Assembly: GCA_020444415.1 (NCBI GenBank)
Contig: JAHLLA010000002.1
Location: 124,001-188,000, forward strand
DNA: 64,000 bases
Direction: 5' to 3'
From: Bacteroidota bacterium
GTDB taxonomy: Bacteria; Bacteroidota; Bacteroidia; Bacteroidales; F082
Shown here one piece after another: positions 18,406 through 28,200 of the stretch. Positions within the stretch are counted from its first letter, which is position 1, and the number at the start of each line of letters is the position of its first letter. The notes below the pieces were generated by a model, which was given only the letters and a program-made list of their open reading frames with translations, ran no database searches and had not been told where the DNA came from. The position numbers and the translations under genes are program-made.

Positions 18406-19755
18406 GTGGAAAGATATTTTCAAATATTAAGTATTTCTCTGGAAGCGGTAGCGAATAATAAGTTTCGCTCCATATTAACAGCGCTTGGAATTATTTTTGG
18501 CGTAGGTGCCGTTATTGCCATGATGGCCATCGGAAACGGAGCCCGGCAGGAAATTCTGCAGCAAATCAAACTGGTTGGGGTGAATAATATTGTGATTCTT
18601 CCGGTAAGCAATGCTGACAATGATGCGAGCGAAGAATCAGAGGAATCCGGAAAAACTTTAAAGAAAAAATATTCACCGGGATTAACTTTAAAAGATGCTC
18701 AGAATATACTGGAAGCAATTCCAACAGTTGAAAAAGTGAGCCCCGAAATTATTTACCCGACACTTTCTATCAGGAAAGGCAGAAAGTTGAGCGTAGACCT
18801 GTCTGGGGTAAACGAAGAGTTTTTTGATTTGTTTGGCCAGAAAGCCAGGTTTGGTAAATTGTTTAGTCGGCAACACCTTGAAGAAGGATCGCCGGTATGT
18901 GTGATAGGACCGGAAGTAAAAGCCAAATTGTTCCCCAACGAGAATCCTATTGGAAAGCACTTGAAATGCGGTTCGGTTTGGTTGCAGGTGATTGGTGTTC
19001 TTGAAGGTGTAATTATTAATGAAAATGCCGAGGAAATGGGTATCAGCGATTATAACCGCAGCGTTTTTACACCCATTAAAACGCTCCTGATCAGGTACAA
19101 AGACCGGTCACTCATCAACCAGGCAGCGTTGAACAGTTCAAATGCTTTTTATTTTGGTGGTGGAAGTGTGATGATCACAGATAATGAAGGATCCGGAGTT
19201 GAAGCCAACCAGTTGGATAAGATAGTCGTTCAGGTGAAAGACAGCGATCAACTGGCATCTACCGCCCTCGTTTTAAAAAAGCTGATGATGAGAAGACACC
19301 AGGGTGTTGAAGATTTTGAGATCAAGATACCCGAATTATTACTCAAACAGGAACAAAAGACAAAAGATATTTTCAATATCGTGTTAGGGGCTATTGCAGG
19401 AATTTCGCTGATCGTCGGCGGCATTGGTATTATGAATATCATGCTGGCATCAGTGATGGAAAGGATCAGGGAAATTGGCGTAAGAAGAGCAACGGGGGCA
19501 ACTAAAAAAGACATCGTTTTTCAGTTTCTGGCAGAAGCAACATTCATCAGTATCACGGGTGGATTCATCGGCATTTTACTGGGTGTTATCATGGCCAAAG
19601 TAATCACGGCAACCACTGATATTTCAACAGTCGTGTCATTCTGGTCTATTGTTATTTCATTCGGTGTAGCCGCTTCTGTGGGTATTATTTTCGGCTATCT
19701 TCCTGCAAAAAAAGCCTCTGAACAGGATCCGGTTGAATCATTGCGGCATGATTAA
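18406..19755 (+). CDS. MacB-type ABC transporter permease (no ATPase domain)
   Basis: 449 residues. An N-terminal membrane helix after the conserved NKFRSILTALGIIFGVGAVI, a large periplasmic MacB_PCD domain, then three C-terminal helices (FtsX fold) with the MERIREIGVRRATGA coupling loop. This type VII ABC fold moves substrates within the periplasm mechanically rather than through a channel. The cognate ATPase is not fused and not adjacent. The start is the GTG at 18406: the conserved N-terminus leaves no room for a later start and no ATG precedes it in frame. A TolC-like gene follows after 10 bases. Confidence 0.92.
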   Translation: MERYFQILSISLEAVANNKFRSILTALGIIFGVGAVIAMMAIGNGARQEILQQIKLVGVNNIVILPVSNADNDASEESEESGKTLKKKYSPGLTLKDAQNILEAIPTVEKVSPEIIYPTLSIRKGRKLSVDLSGVNEEFFDLFGQKARFGKLFSRQHLEEGSPVCVIGPEVKAKLFPNENPIGKHLKCGSVWLQVIGVLEGVIINENAEEMGISDYNRSVFTPIKTLLIRYKDRSLINQAALNSSNAFYFGGGSVMITDNEGSGVEANQLDKIVVQVKDSDQLASTALVLKKLMMRRHQGVEDFEIKIPELLLKQEQKTKDIFNIVLGAIAGISLIVGGIGIMNIMLASVMERIREIGVRRATGATKKDIVFQFLAEATFISITGGFIGILLGVIMAKVITATTDISTVVSFWSIVISFGVAASVGIIFGYLPAKKASEQDPVESLRHD

Positions 19756-19765
19756 AATACATTTT

Positions 19766-21265
19766 ATGAAAGCATTTAAATTCAATATTTTAAGATTGGT
19801 TCTCACTCTCTTATTTGCTATAATCATTTTTTATTCGAATGGACAGGATATTGTAAAATACAATTTGCAGGAGGTTATCAAAATTGCCCAGGACCAGTCA
19901 CCTGATGCCCAGATAGCGAAACACCAGTACAGAAGAAGCTACTGGAGTTATCGGACATTTAAAGCAACCTATTTACCGGGTTTGCAGTTGGATGCCACAC
20001 TACCGAATATCAACAGAAGCATAAATGAAATATCTGCCCAGGATGGTACTACGATATACACCCCCCAAAGTTTACAATCGTATTCAGTTGCGCTATCCAT
20101 AAATCAAAAAATAGGGATTACAGGAGGGGAAGTGTTTTTAAGTTCCGGTATCCAGCGGTTGGATAATAATCTGAGCGATACATCAATCACCCAGTATTTA
20201 ACCAATATGGTGAATATCGGGATCAGGCAGCCCATTTTTCATTACAATCCTTACAAATGGGACAGGCTGATAGAGCCTATGAAATTTGAGGAAGCCCAAC
20301 GATTGTATATTGAAACCAATGAACAGGTGAGTATTACCGCAGTCGATCATTTCTTCTCTTTATTGTTGGCACAAATTGAATTGGGAATTGCTTCTAAAAA
20401 CTACGCGAATTACGATACTCTTTATAAAATTGCGCTCGGCAGGTATAATTTGGGGAAAATAGCAGAAAACGAACTGCTCCAACTGGAATTGAATTTACTG
20501 AAAGCCGAGGCTTCAGTTGAAAATACAGAACTCGATTATCAAAATAAATTATTTGTTTTTAAGTCTTTTTTGAGGTTGAAAGATGAAGAGTTAGTTGAGT
20601 TGATTCCTCCAGCAGAAACACCCCATTTTATCGTTCCGGCTCAGAAAGCCATTGTCGAAGCCAAAAATAATACCTCAGCAGGCTTGGAATTCCAGAGGCG
20701 CATGCTCGAAGCTGAAAGCCAATTAAACCGGGCCAAAAGAGAAGGTCGCTTTGATGCTGAACTATTTGCATCTTTTGGTCTGACACAAACATCTTCTGAT
20801 ATTGCGAATGCCTACCAGGATCCGTTGGATGAAGAAAGGGTTACGCTCGGCATTACCGTACCTATTCTCGACTGGGGAAGGGCGCGCGGAAATATTAAAA
20901 TGGCCGAATCTAGCCTCGACCTCGTCACTACTGCTGTTGAACAGGACAGAATTGATTTTGAGCAAAATGTTTTTCTAAACGTAATGCAGTTCAATATGCA
21001 GGAAAAACAATTGAGAATCGCTGCCAAGTCGGATACAGTGGCACAAAAACGTTTTGAAGTGACCCAGAAGCGTTATATGATCGGAAAAGTGAATGATGTG
21101 CTGGAATTGAATAATGCACAGATTGATAACGACAACTCGAAAATGAATTATTACCGTTCATTGATGAACTATTGGAAAAGTTATTTTGAAGTCAGAAAAC
21201 TCACGCTTTATGATTTCAGAAGGGATATGCCTATCATGGTGGACTTTGATGAATTGATGAATTAG
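19766..21265 (+). CDS. TolC family outer-membrane channel protein
   Basis: 499 residues from the ATG at 19766, which gives a good signal peptide (MKAFKFNILRLVLTLLFAI...FYSNGQ). The rest is helical with TolC-type repeats (YNLQEVIKIAQDQSPDAQIA at the start of the mature part, LGRYNLGKIAENELLQLELNLLKAEASVENTELDY mid-protein, and KRYMIGKVNDVLELNNAQIDNDNSKMNYYRSL near the end). TolC trimers form the outer-membrane and periplasmic exit duct of efflux pumps. An earlier in-frame ATG at 19733 lies within the permease gene and would spoil the signal peptide. Partner of the upstream permease by position. Confidence 0.92.
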   Translation: MKAFKFNILRLVLTLLFAIIIFYSNGQDIVKYNLQEVIKIAQDQSPDAQIAKHQYRRSYWSYRTFKATYLPGLQLDATLPNINRSINEISAQDGTTIYTPQSLQSYSVALSINQKIGITGGEVFLSSGIQRLDNNLSDTSITQYLTNMVNIGIRQPIFHYNPYKWDRLIEPMKFEEAQRLYIETNEQVSITAVDHFFSLLLAQIELGIASKNYANYDTLYKIALGRYNLGKIAENELLQLELNLLKAEASVENTELDYQNKLFVFKSFLRLKDEELVELIPPAETPHFIVPAQKAIVEAKNNTSAGLEFQRRMLEAESQLNRAKREGRFDAELFASFGLTQTSSDIANAYQDPLDEERVTLGITVPILDWGRARGNIKMAESSLDLVTTAVEQDRIDFEQNVFLNVMQFNMQEKQLRIAAKSDTVAQKRFEVTQKRYMIGKVNDVLELNNAQIDNDNSKMNYYRSLMNYWKSYFEVRKLTLYDFRRDMPIMVDFDELMN

Positions 21266-21314
21266 CGCATTGTAATTCTTCCATTTAAATTAATTTCTTA
21301 TTTAAAATTATTCT

Positions 21315-21322
21315 TAATTTTG
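21315..21322 (+). promoter_or_regulatory. Putative -7 box for the peroxiredoxin gene
   Basis: TAATTTTG, followed by CA, 41 bases before the ATG at 21364. Full match to TAnnTTTG; no -33 TTG at standard spacing. Confidence 0.5.
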
Positions 21323-21363
21323 CATTCAAATTTAAATTCTAAACAATCAAATATTAATTACTT

Positions 21364-21996
21364 ATGGCAGTATTAGTAGGAAAAAAAGCCCCACTATTTG
21401 AAGCAAACGCCGTTGTTAACGGAGGTGAATTTGTCGAAAAATTCTCGCTTGAACAGTATATCGGAAAAAAGCATGTTGTTTTCTTCTTTTACCCATTGGA
21501 TTTTACTTTCGTATGTCCAACGGAGATCATTGCATTCCAGGATAAAATGGAAGCTTTTGAAAAAAGAAATGTAGCCGTTGTGGGCTGTTCAGTCGATTCT
21601 CAATTCTCTCATTGGGCATGGTTAAACACCGAGAAAAAAGACGGAGGTATCAAAGGTGTTAAATTCCCACTTGTTTCTGATTTATCAAAAACCATTGCCG
21701 AAAACTATGATGTATTGGCAGGTGAATACGATTATAATGAAGAAGGTGAGATGGAATTTCATGGTGAAGCAGTTGCATATCGTGGTTTATTCCTCATCGA
21801 TAAACAGGGTGTGGTGCGCCACCAGGTAGTAAACGATCAGCCTCTCGGCCGTTCGGTTGAAGAAGCGATCCGTATGGTGGATGCTTTACAATTTTTTGAA
21901 GAAAATGGTGAAGTTTGCCCCGCCGACTGGAAACCGGGTGATGACGCTATGGTTGCAGACGCTGCAGGCGTTGCCAAATACCTGAGTGAACACTAA
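21364..21996 (+). CDS. Typical 2-Cys peroxiredoxin (AhpC/Prx1 type)
   Basis: 210 residues. The peroxidatic cysteine is C51 in FTFVCPTEI, and the resolving cysteine is C185 in EVCPADWKPG, the typical 2-Cys pattern; the length fits the Prx1 subgroup rather than the 187-residue AhpC. It reduces hydrogen peroxide and organic peroxides in the cytoplasm, normally recharged by thioredoxin or AhpF. A single-gene unit: own promoter box and a strong terminator just downstream. High expression would be expected. No thiol reductase gene is adjacent. Confidence 0.96.
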   Translation: MAVLVGKKAPLFEANAVVNGGEFVEKFSLEQYIGKKHVVFFFYPLDFTFVCPTEIIAFQDKMEAFEKRNVAVVGCSVDSQFSHWAWLNTEKKDGGIKGVKFPLVSDLSKTIAENYDVLAGEYDYNEEGEMEFHGEAVAYRGLFLIDKQGVVRHQVVNDQPLGRSVEEAIRMVDALQFFEENGEVCPADWKPGDDAMVADAAGVAKYLSEH

Positions 21997-22013
21997 AAAA
22001 TATTTTAATATTA

Positions 22014-22048
22014 TAAAAAAAACGCCGGAAGTCTCCGGCGTTTTTTTT
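22014..22048. terminator. Bidirectional rho-independent terminator
   Basis: A perfect nine-base stem, AACGCCGGA at 22021-22029 pairing with TCCGGCGTT at 22034-22042 around a four-base loop, with eight T after it and an A run before it. It ends the peroxiredoxin transcript and can also serve the convergent minus-strand gene ending at 22052. Confidence 0.95.
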
Positions 22049-22051
22049 GTT

Positions 22052-23716
22052 TTAAGTTGAGTTCCTAATCAGTTTTAATTCGTAGAAATACGCTTCAGGT
22101 GCAGTAAAATGATATATAACACTTAATTCTGCCGAAAAGGAAGGAAATGCTTTTTTTATCCTATCCAATATCATATCCATGTGCATGTCTTTTCCCTCAC
22201 CAATAAATATATACACCGGTTTTTGGGGATCAATAAATTCATTGGCATCTTTAAAATGATCCCATAAATAAAACTGATCGCTCCAGGTAACATACAAATA
22301 AGTATTGGGATACGTCTCCCTTAATTGCTTTTTAAATGTACTTCGCAATTGTCCGCTTAGCATAAACCCACCGGCAAGTGCAGACTGTTTAAAAGGCGAA
22401 CCGCGGTAATGCGAACTAATGATTAATAAATGATCTTTCGTATTGTATGGGGCGAGCATTTGTTCCCTTTCTTCAAATTTGGCAGCCCGGTCTTGTTTAA
22501 AACGCACACTTGCACCCAGGTAATTCAATTGCGGAATGATCAGCAAAATTGATAACAGCAAAACAGCCGCTGATATATATATCCTGATTTTTTTCGTTCT
22601 GAAAATCGACAAAATAAGGCTCAACATCAGAAATATGACTAAAGCTTTAAATGCCAGTACCGGTATGATATAATGATGCGCAAAATGCTTTGTTACAAAT
22701 AAAACGAATATGATTATGGCAACTACAACAGCTAAAAGAGAGCGCTTAAGCAGGGTTGTTGTATGACCCCTGTTTTTAAAAAAACTGAAGCCGTAAAATA
22801 TCAAAAGTTGCAAAACTGCAGACCCTATTAGTATGAATAAAGCATGATCCATATCAAATATCTGCTGCAGGCGCCCCGGAACTTTAGCCACTTCCACAAA
22901 ATTTGCATCTCCTGAGCCCCATTGTCCACTATGCATCAGCATATTGCTGTACCATCTCCACGATTTACCAAGGTTTACGAACAAAGGAAAAGCAAAAGTG
23001 ATAATGGCGGCACATGTATATAATAGGTATTGTTTAACCCGTTTCGTTGATTTGAACAGAAATAGAGGAATGATCAAAAAGGGAAAATACGATAGTTTGG
23101 TTGCCATTCCCAAACCACCAACTATGGCAAATGCCAGTGCGTATATCTTTCTGTTTCTTCCCTGCTCCGTATCGCAAATGTATTTTATGATACATAATAT
23201 CAGTAAAATCAGAATAGGTATCATAACAGATTCGGGAAATACTCTTCCAGAAACAATAAGCAACTGAATGCTATAAAAAGGGGTTAATTGTATCAATAAC
23301 GACAATAGCAAATTTCCGGTGTAATTATATGTAAAATATCCTAAAAGAAATAGTGCAATAGTGGTTATAATATTTAATAAAATATTTGCACCGTGTATGA
23401 ATGATTCCGGGTGACTTAGTGCGTTGGAAATTAGATCAGTTCCGGGGAGTAAAAGATTTACCATATGTGCCGAGACAGCAAACAATACTTCTATTGTGGT
23501 TCCCGGGTGGTCAATATAATCCACTGCCAGGTTAAAAATCGACAGGTTTAATCCATTCATGAAGTGGAAATATTCAGGATCCGTGTTCAACAGGTAAAAT
23601 TTACCGTTGCTAAAATGGATGAGAATGGCCAGCACTAAAAAAATAATAGGAATAACTGCGATAAAAAATTTACTCAAATAACCATATAGGTGTTTCCTAC
23701 TAACAGATGTATTCAT
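22052..23716 (-). CDS. Polytopic membrane glycosyltransferase-like protein (GT39/ArnT-like fold)
   Basis: 554 residues with about 11 membrane segments and a C-terminal soluble part (about 430-554). An acidic residue pair in the first large loop (AVDYIDHPGTT) is placed as in GT-C transferases that use lipid-linked sugars. These act on the outer face of the inner membrane. No close family is recognised and the acceptor is unknown, so this is a fold-level call. It starts 51 bases after mazG and may be co-transcribed with it. Confidence 0.7.
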   Translation of the reverse strand: MNTSVSRKHLYGYLSKFFIAVIPIIFLVLAILIHFSNGKFYLLNTDPEYFHFMNGLNLSIFNLAVDYIDHPGTTIEVLFAVSAHMVNLLLPGTDLISNALSHPESFIHGANILLNIITTIALFLLGYFTYNYTGNLLLSLLIQLTPFYSIQLLIVSGRVFPESVMIPILILLILCIIKYICDTEQGRNRKIYALAFAIVGGLGMATKLSYFPFLIIPLFLFKSTKRVKQYLLYTCAAIITFAFPLFVNLGKSWRWYSNMLMHSGQWGSGDANFVEVAKVPGRLQQIFDMDHALFILIGSAVLQLLIFYGFSFFKNRGHTTTLLKRSLLAVVVAIIIFVLFVTKHFAHHYIIPVLAFKALVIFLMLSLILSIFRTKKIRIYISAAVLLLSILLIIPQLNYLGASVRFKQDRAAKFEEREQMLAPYNTKDHLLIISSHYRGSPFKQSALAGGFMLSGQLRSTFKKQLRETYPNTYLYVTWSDQFYLWDHFKDANEFIDPQKPVYIFIGEGKDMHMDMILDRIKKAFPSFSAELSVIYHFTAPEAYFYELKLIRNST

Positions 23717-23767
23717 ACATATAGGTTCTTAATACTCAATGAGAATTTGAAATTAAATTTAATCGGA

Positions 23768-24547
23768 TCAATTTTCCAGTGTCTTAGCTTTTTTCCAGTA
23801 ACCGTCCATTTCTTCCAGGCTCATATCCGATAAGTTTTTTCCATCTTTCAATGATTCTGATTCAATAAACTGAAATCGCCTGATAAATTTTTTGTTGGTT
23901 CGTTCCAGCGCATCTTCGGGGTTAACACCAATATATCGGGCGTAATTTACCAAAGCAAATAGGAGGTCGCCAAATTCGTCTTCCATCCGCTCTTTTTTAG
24001 AATGCGTATCTACTTCGTGTTTCAGTTCGTTCAACTCTTCAATCACTTTATCCCAAACCTGCTGGCTGTATGCCCATTCAAAGCCTACACCTTTCACTTT
24101 TTCCTGTATCCGGTAAGCTTTTACAAGAGGTGGCATCGATTGGGGAACACCCTCCAGTACAGATTTTTTGCCTTCTTTCAGTTTTAACTTCTCCCAGTTA
24201 TTTTTCACATCATCAGGGCCTGTAACGTCAACATCACTGTAAATATGTGGATGGCGGTATACGAGTTTGTCAGAAATATGATCCAATACATCCTTGATAT
24301 CAAAGGCTTTTTTCTCCGATCCAATTTTTGCATAAAAAACGATATGTAACATTAGGTCGCCTAGTTCTTTTTTTATCTCCTCAAGATCATTCTCCAGAAT
24401 GGCATCCGACAATTCATAGACCTCTTCAATCGTAAGGTGTCTGAGGCTGTCAAGTGTTTGTTCCCTGTCCCATGGGCACTCTGCACGTAATTCATCCATA
24501 ATGATTAAAAGTCTTTCAAAAGCTTTTAACTTGTCTTCCATATTCAT
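23768..24547 (-). CDS. mazG: Nucleoside triphosphate pyrophosphohydrolase MazG
   Basis: 259 residues from the ATG at 24547 (MNMEDKLKAFERLL); a further start at 24541 is equally possible, and an upstream ATG at 24577 only adds residues without family support. Two MazG domains: the first with CPWDREQT, EEVYEL and KKELGDL, the second with EFGDLLFALVNYARY. MazG hydrolyses (d)NTPs to monophosphates and pyrophosphate, cleaning the nucleotide pool and lowering ppGpp under starvation in E. coli. Cytoplasmic, normal length. Confidence 0.95.
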   Translation of the reverse strand: MNMEDKLKAFERLLIIMDELRAECPWDREQTLDSLRHLTIEEVYELSDAILENDLEEIKKELGDLMLHIVFYAKIGSEKKAFDIKDVLDHISDKLVYRHPHIYSDVDVTGPDDVKNNWEKLKLKEGKKSVLEGVPQSMPPLVKAYRIQEKVKGVGFEWAYSQQVWDKVIEELNELKHEVDTHSKKERMEDEFGDLLFALVNYARYIGVNPEDALERTNKKFIRRFQFIESESLKDGKNLSDMSLEEMDGYWKKAKTLEN

Positions 24548-24670
24548 TTTATAGTATGATTTTTTTAATCTGTGCAAGTTATTATAATTTTTACCGTTGA
24601 AAAAAAATGCATCTTTTTTTTACCAACTGTAAAGTGAAAAGTTATTAAAATAAAAGTGGTGCTTTTCTTC

Positions 24671-24678
24671 TAAATTTG
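24671..24678 (+). promoter_or_regulatory. Putative -7 box for the PagL-like/head-GIN pair
   Basis: TAAATTTG 20 bases before the TTG start at 24699. Full match to TAnnTTTG; no clear -33 element. Confidence 0.5.
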
Positions 24679-24698
24679 CTGATTAAGAATAAACCAAC

Positions 24699-25868
24699 TT
24701 GAACAAGTTAATCAAAATAGGATTTTGTGTATTTATCTGCACCCTTTTCTTATTTGGCAGGCATGTAAATGGACAGGCTGCGAGTGGTAAGTATTCAAAA
24801 TTTAACATCATGGCTGAAGCAAAGGCCCATTATGGGTTTCTTTACAGCCACCATTTGGAGTTAGATCGTTTTCAATCACACTATCCTGCTTATGAATTCA
24901 GTATCGAACAAGCTACATGGGGAGCAAAAAGGTGGGAAGTTGCTTATGCCTACCCACTTATTGGCATTAGTTTCTGGTATTCGCAGTTGGGCGGTTTTGA
25001 AGAGATCGGCTCAGCGTACGCGCTCTATCCGTTTATAAATTTTCCACTTTTCTACGACAATAAGCAAAGTGTAAATTTCAGGCTTGGCCTTGGATTGAGT
25101 TATCTTACGAATAAATTCGACCGCATTGAGAATTATAAAAATTTTGCCATTGGCTCCCATATAAATGTAGCAGGCAGTTTATACCTCGAATACAGAAGAA
25201 AGCTGAATAAAATATTTACTGTTTCTTGTGGTTTTGGACTCACACATTTCTCCAATGGAGCCACTAAAACCCCTAATTATGGCATGAATATATTAACTGC
25301 GAATTTGGGTATTAGCGCCTTCTTAAAACCACCGAACCCGGCATTCGATAAAAAATTGTTACCAGAATTGTACTCTTTTGAGTTTGATGGAAAAAAAGAC
25401 CTGGATATAGAATTTTCATTCAGCTATGCCAATAAAGATATGAGCGAACAATATGGAGAACGATTCAATGTGTACGCGCTTTATGTTAATCTGTTGAAAA
25501 GGGTATCATATAAAAGTAAGCTTGGGGGCGGCATTGACCTTGTTTATGACCAGTCGGACAGATTTATACTCGAATGGACAGGAAAGGAAGTGGAGAGCGA
25601 TTTACAAACCGTTAAGCCCGGAATAAGTGCTGCTTACGAAATGGTGATTTCAAAAATATCATTCATGTTGAACTTCGGGGTGTATTTGTATGCCAAAGAA
25701 TATGGCGAAGGGCCATTATACCAACGACTTACACTGAAATATTATTTTGCGGACCCGGTATATTTCAATGTGGTGTTAAATACCAATTGGGGTAAAGCAG
25801 AATATGTAGGTTTTGGATTGGGCTATAAACTCAACATTATTTATAAGAGAAAAATTAAACACAATTGA
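24699..25868 (+). CDS. Acyloxyacyl hydrolase (PagL-like lipid A deacylase family) outer-membrane protein
   Basis: 389 residues: signal peptide (about 1-25, ending VNGQ), then alternating beta strands of a small barrel. The segment GLTHFSNGA puts H183 and S185 in the PagL His-x-Ser position, the catalytic pair of lipid A 3-O-deacylases. Bacteroidota members are longer than PagL and extend into a second barrel-like half. Predicted to trim acyl chains of lipid A in the outer membrane. The start is TTG at 24699: the signal peptide fits and no usable ATG is in frame nearby. Its stop overlaps the next start (TTGA). Confidence 0.83.
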   Translation: MNKLIKIGFCVFICTLFLFGRHVNGQAASGKYSKFNIMAEAKAHYGFLYSHHLELDRFQSHYPAYEFSIEQATWGAKRWEVAYAYPLIGISFWYSQLGGFEEIGSAYALYPFINFPLFYDNKQSVNFRLGLGLSYLTNKFDRIENYKNFAIGSHINVAGSLYLEYRRKLNKIFTVSCGFGLTHFSNGATKTPNYGMNILTANLGISAFLKPPNPAFDKKLLPELYSFEFDGKKDLDIEFSFSYANKDMSEQYGERFNVYALYVNLLKRVSYKSKLGGGIDLVYDQSDRFILEWTGKEVESDLQTVKPGISAAYEMVISKISFMLNFGVYLYAKEYGEGPLYQRLTLKYYFADPVYFNVVLNTNWGKAEYVGFGLGYKLNIIYKRKIKHN

Positions 25869-26605
25869 TTCGAATCATAAACATATTAGGCTTGCTATTT
25901 ATAATAGCCACATCATGCCAGAAGGAATCTGTGGGTGATTGTTTTAAGAGTACCGGTCCGATCACAACTGAAGAAAGATCCATAACAGGGTTTCATACAA
26001 TTGAACTTAATAACAATATCGATCTTGAACTTCTCTCATCAAATATCAACAGTCTTTCTATAGAGGCAGGTAAAAACCTGTTGGATGGAATAAAAACAAC
26101 CGTTATTGATAGTGTGCTTACCATTGAAAATAATAATGGTTGTAATTGGGTGCGCGATTATAGTACACCATTGAAGGCATACCTTACATTCTCACACCTT
26201 GATACCATACGCTATAACTCCATTGGTAATATCAGTAGTACTGATACAGTTCATATCGAGCATTTGGTCATCGATGTTTGGCAAGGAGCAGGGGATATCA
26301 GTTTCACGATAAACGCAGATATGTTATTTTGCAACCTGCATTACGGCACAGTAGATTTTAAAATGGAAGGTCGTAGCGAGAATTGTTTTGTGTATTCAGC
26401 AAGTTTTGGACTCGTCGATAATCGCAGTTTAATATCAAGAAATGTTTACCTCAAGACCAAAAGCAGCAACGATGTTTATGTAAAGGCGACTAGTACTTTA
26501 AACGCTTCCATCGAGGGTATCGGGAACGTATATTATAATGGCAATCCTCCAAATATCAGTCTGGATAGAACAGGAACAGGAGAATTAATAAGGCTTCCTG
26601 ATTAA
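25865..26605 (+). CDS. Head-GIN (DUF2807) domain lipoprotein
   Basis: 246 residues with a lipoprotein signal (lipobox ATSC, Cys at 18) and then a right-handed beta-helix-like DUF2807 domain with short repeats (NNIDLELLSSNINSLSIEAG). The family is named for a head-GIN site but has no proven enzyme activity. Predicted to sit in the outer or inner membrane facing the periplasm. The TTG start at 25865 overlaps the stop of the PagL-like gene; no alternative start would keep the lipoprotein signal. Confidence 0.85.
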   Translation: MIRIINILGLLFIIATSCQKESVGDCFKSTGPITTEERSITGFHTIELNNNIDLELLSSNINSLSIEAGKNLLDGIKTTVIDSVLTIENNNGCNWVRDYSTPLKAYLTFSHLDTIRYNSIGNISSTDTVHIEHLVIDVWQGAGDISFTINADMLFCNLHYGTVDFKMEGRSENCFVYSASFGLVDNRSLISRNVYLKTKSSNDVYVKATSTLNASIEGIGNVYYNGNPPNISLDRTGTGELIRLPD

Positions 26606-26647
26606 GGCTATTTTATTTTTAAAGAAAACCTACTTAAAATTAAATTA

Positions 26648-28117
26648 TTAATAGGCTTTGGCAAATACCACTCTTTGTTTGGATGGTTTTCCGGAAAAGA
26701 TACATTTACCTTCTTCCAGTTTCCCATTCACAGGAATTAAACGAATAGTCGCTTTGGTTTCTTCCTTTATCTTCTCTTCAGTTTCGTCTGAACCATCCCA
26801 ATGTGCCCAAACAAATCCGCCTTTTTCAATCCGGTCTTTAAATTCGTTCCAGGTATCTGCATTAAATGTATTTTCATCTCTGAAAGAATGTGCTTTCTGA
26901 AAAATATTATGTTGGATATTTTCCAGCAGATTCTCAATTTTATGAGCTATATCCTGGAGCGCCAGTGTTTCTTTTTCCAGCGTATCCCTGCGGGCAACTT
27001 CAACGGTACCATTTTCAAGGTCACGCGGGCCAATAGCCAGTCGGACAGGTACACCTTTCAATTCCCATTCAGCAAATTTAAAACCGGGTTTATGGGTGTC
27101 CCTGTTATCAAATTTAACTGAAATACCTTTAGCTTTCAGGTCTTTAACGATCTTGTCCACCTCAGTGGTTATTTCATCCAATTGCTCTGGTTTTTTATAA
27201 ATAGGCACGATTACCACCTGTATAGGTGCCAGTTTTGGTGGCAGCACCAGCCCATTGTCATCCGAATGTGACATAATGAGCGCGCCAACCAACCTGGTGG
27301 ATACGCCCCATGAAGTAGCCCAAACGTATTCTTGCTGATTGTCTTTTGTTACGTATTTTACATCGAATGCCTTAGCAAAATTTTGGCCCAGGAAGTGTGA
27401 AGTGCCAGCTTGCAATGCCTTACCATCCTGCATCAATGCCTCAATGCAATATGTTTCAACTGCACCGGCGAACCGTTCACCAGGCGATTTAACACCTTTC
27501 AATACCGGAACGCCCATCCAATTTTCAGCAAAATCAGCATATACATCAAGGATCAGTTCGGCTTCTTTTACCGCTTCATCCTTGGTGGCATGTGCAGTAT
27601 GGCCTTCCTGCCACAGAAATTCAGCCGTTCTTAGAAATAGCCTGGTACGCATTTCCCACCTTACCACATTGGCCCATTGATTGATTAACAATGGTAGATC
27701 GCGGTAAGATTGTATCCATTTTCTGTAGGTATCCCAAATAATGGTTTCCGATGTCGGCCTTACTATTAGTTCTTCTTCGAGTTTTGCGGTTTCATCAACA
27801 ACAACACCGCCCTTACCATCATTTTTCAGCCGGTAATGTGTTACTACCGCACATTCCTTTGCAAAACCTTCAACGTGAGCAGCTTCTTTGGCAAAAAAGG
27901 ATTTAGGTATGAAAAGGGGGAAATACGCATTCTCATGTCCTGTATCTTTAAACATTTGATCCAATGCCGATTGCATTTTTTCCCATATTGCATATCCATA
28001 AGGTTTGATGACCATAGATCCTCTTACTGCAGAGTTTTCCGCTAAATCTGCTTTAATAACCAAGTCATTGTACCATTGTGAATAATTTTCCGCTCTTGAT
28101 GTTAACTCTTTTGCCAT
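26648..28117 (-). CDS. proS: Prolyl-tRNA synthetase (archaeal/eukaryotic-type)
   Basis: 489 residues from [15 protein letters not shown] at 28117. Class II motifs are visible: the [31 protein letters not shown] block (motif 2), the [31 protein letters not shown] region, and the C-terminal zinc-binding-like extension. It lacks the INS editing domain of the E. coli type, as usual in Bacteroidota. It charges tRNA-Pro. The reading frame continues upstream to 28171, but those 18 codons contain the promoter-like box and are not family-like, so they are left out. Confidence 0.96.
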   Translation of the reverse strand: MAKELTSRAENYSQWYNDLVIKADLAENSAVRGSMVIKPYGYAIWEKMQSALDQMFKDTGHENAYFPLFIPKSFFAKEAAHVEGFAKECAVVTHYRLKNDGKGGVVVDETAKLEEELIVRPTSETIIWDTYRKWIQSYRDLPLLINQWANVVRWEMRTRLFLRTAEFLWQEGHTAHATKDEAVKEAELILDVYADFAENWMGVPVLKGVKSPGERFAGAVETYCIEALMQDGKALQAGTSHFLGQNFAKAFDVKYVTKDNQQEYVWATSWGVSTRLVGALIMSHSDDNGLVLPPKLAPIQVVIVPIYKKPEQLDEITTEVDKIVKDLKAKGISVKFDNRDTHKPGFKFAEWELKGVPVRLAIGPRDLENGTVEVARRDTLEKETLALQDIAHKIENLLENIQHNIFQKAHSFRDENTFNADTWNEFKDRIEKGGFVWAHWDGSDETEEKIKEETKATIRLIPVNGKLEEGKCIFSGKPSKQRVVFAKAY

Positions 28118-28158
28118 TTCTGATAGTTTGGTATAATATTTGTAATTTTTAGGGAAAG

Positions 28159-28188
28159 CAAATTTAAACAATGTTTATTAAACCACAA
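28159..28188 (-). promoter_or_regulatory. proS promoter
   Basis: On the minus strand, TTG (28188-28186), a 19-base spacer, then TAAATTTG (28166-28159): both elements of the Bacteroidota promoter at normal spacing, with the proS ATG 41 bases downstream. It lies between the divergent proS and lipoprotein genes. Confidence 0.65.
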
Positions 28189-28200
28189 GAACCAAGTATC

